A stretch of 64,000 nt of DNA from Actinocatenispora thailandica. Lineage in GTDB: Bacteria > Actinomycetota > Actinomycetes > Mycobacteriales > Micromonosporaceae. Where the stretch lies: NCBI RefSeq assembly GCF_016865425.1, contig NZ_AP023355.1:2478198-2542197 (forward strand). The letters are read 5' to 3'. A program made the translations under genes and the position numbers. Below, piece after piece: positions 63,902 through 64,000 of this stretch; the stretch's first letter is position 1; each line of letters begins with the position of its first letter. The notes under the pieces were generated by a model. The model saw nothing but the letters and a program-made list of their open reading frames with translations, ran no database searches and was not told the origin of the DNA.

Positions 63902-64000
63902 GTGACGAGCTGCGCTGGCGGAAGAGCAGCCGCAGCGGCAGTCAGGGCGGGGCATGCGTCGAGGTCGCCGCCAGCGACGGTGCGTGGTACGTGCGGGACA
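63898..64000 (+). CDS. Second DUF397 domain protein (cut by window end)
   Basis: The first 34 residues read SDELRWRKSSRSGSQGGACVE then VAASDGAWYVRD. It is a diverged tandem copy of the preceding DUF397 gene, coupled by GTGA overlap. The 3' end lies outside the window. Confidence 0.85.
   Translation, partial: MSDELRWRKSSRSGSQGGACVEVAASDGAWYVRD

Overview
The window is about 64 kb of very GC-rich DNA with GTG/ATG/TTG starts, strong purine-rich ribosome binding sites and stop-start overlaps (ATGA, GTGA). Gene content and order (ndgR<>leuCD, ppk, gpsA, ddl, DUF3515, thiL, recG, rsmD, coaD, DUF177, rpmF, plsX, rnc, mutM, smc, ftsY, amtB-glnK-glnD, ffh) are those of an actinobacterial chromosome, most like the family Micromonosporaceae. 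The genus cannot be fixed by reading alone. This is core chromosome, not a plasmid or prophage: no integrase, transposase, CRISPR array or recognisable defence system was found.

Layout. 1-2.2 kb: TetR regulator, tRNA-Glu(CUC) and a secreted trypsin-like protease read towards it. 2.1-4.9 kb: IclR regulator NdgR divergent from leuCD. 5-8.2 kb (minus): ppk followed by a MutT1-like Nudix/phosphatase fusion. 8.2-13.3 kb: small beta-barrel protein, plsC-like acyltransferase, gpsA, a Cys/Met-metabolism PLP enzyme and a GAF-GAF histidine kinase. 13.3-14.5 kb (minus): universal stress protein and a DevR-type regulator, with a DevR-box-like palindrome upstream. 14.7-25.2 kb: ddl, DUF3515, a stand-alone Lrp ligand domain, thiL, GNAT, a membrane-anchored protein, recG, a uridine-kinase-like protein, an LPXTG surface protein, rsmD and coaD. 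25.2-31 kb: DivIVA-like coiled-coil protein, DUF177, rpmF, plsX, rnc, a PIG-V-type mannosyltransferase and mutM. 31-33 kb: TMEM175-like channel and an SDR lacking its catalytic Tyr/Lys, divergent from a TetR regulator. 33-38 kb: acylphosphatase, small coiled-coil protein, a 760-nt gene-free stretch with a 30-bp palindrome and a 31-bp tandem repeat, then smc. 38-47.5 kb: HAD hydrolase, secreted beta-propeller, SDR, DEAD-box helicase, alpha-hydroxy-acid oxidase, ftsY and an APH-fold kinase. 47.4-53.3 kb: GlnR-type operator, amtB-glnK-glnD, ffh. 53.4-59 kb: amidohydrolase, YdeP-type molybdopterin oxidoreductase, multi-pass membrane protein, P-loop kinase. 59-62.9 kb: IclR regulator, MHS-type symporter and sulfatase around a perfect inverted repeat. 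63-64 kb: two head-on truncated genes and two DUF397 genes.

Working together: plsX, plsC and gpsA serve phospholipid synthesis; ffh and ftsY form the SRP pathway; amtB-glnK-glnD is the nitrogen-sensing operon; rpmF, DUF177, plsX and rnc form the usual ribosome/lipid cluster; IclR, symporter and sulfatase look like a catabolic cassette for an unknown sulfate ester.

Caveat on quality: four genes (protease C-terminus, DUF3515, glnD, sulfatase) are broken at five or six points, and each is repaired by adding one G or C to a G/C-rich homopolymer. That pattern suggests sequencing or assembly undercalls rather than real decay. The best non-textbook signals are regulatory palindromes (DevR-like, IclR, TetR, GlnR), the smc-upstream minisatellite, the catalytically odd SDR and the truncation junction near 63.25 kb. 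I found no clear new multi-gene system.
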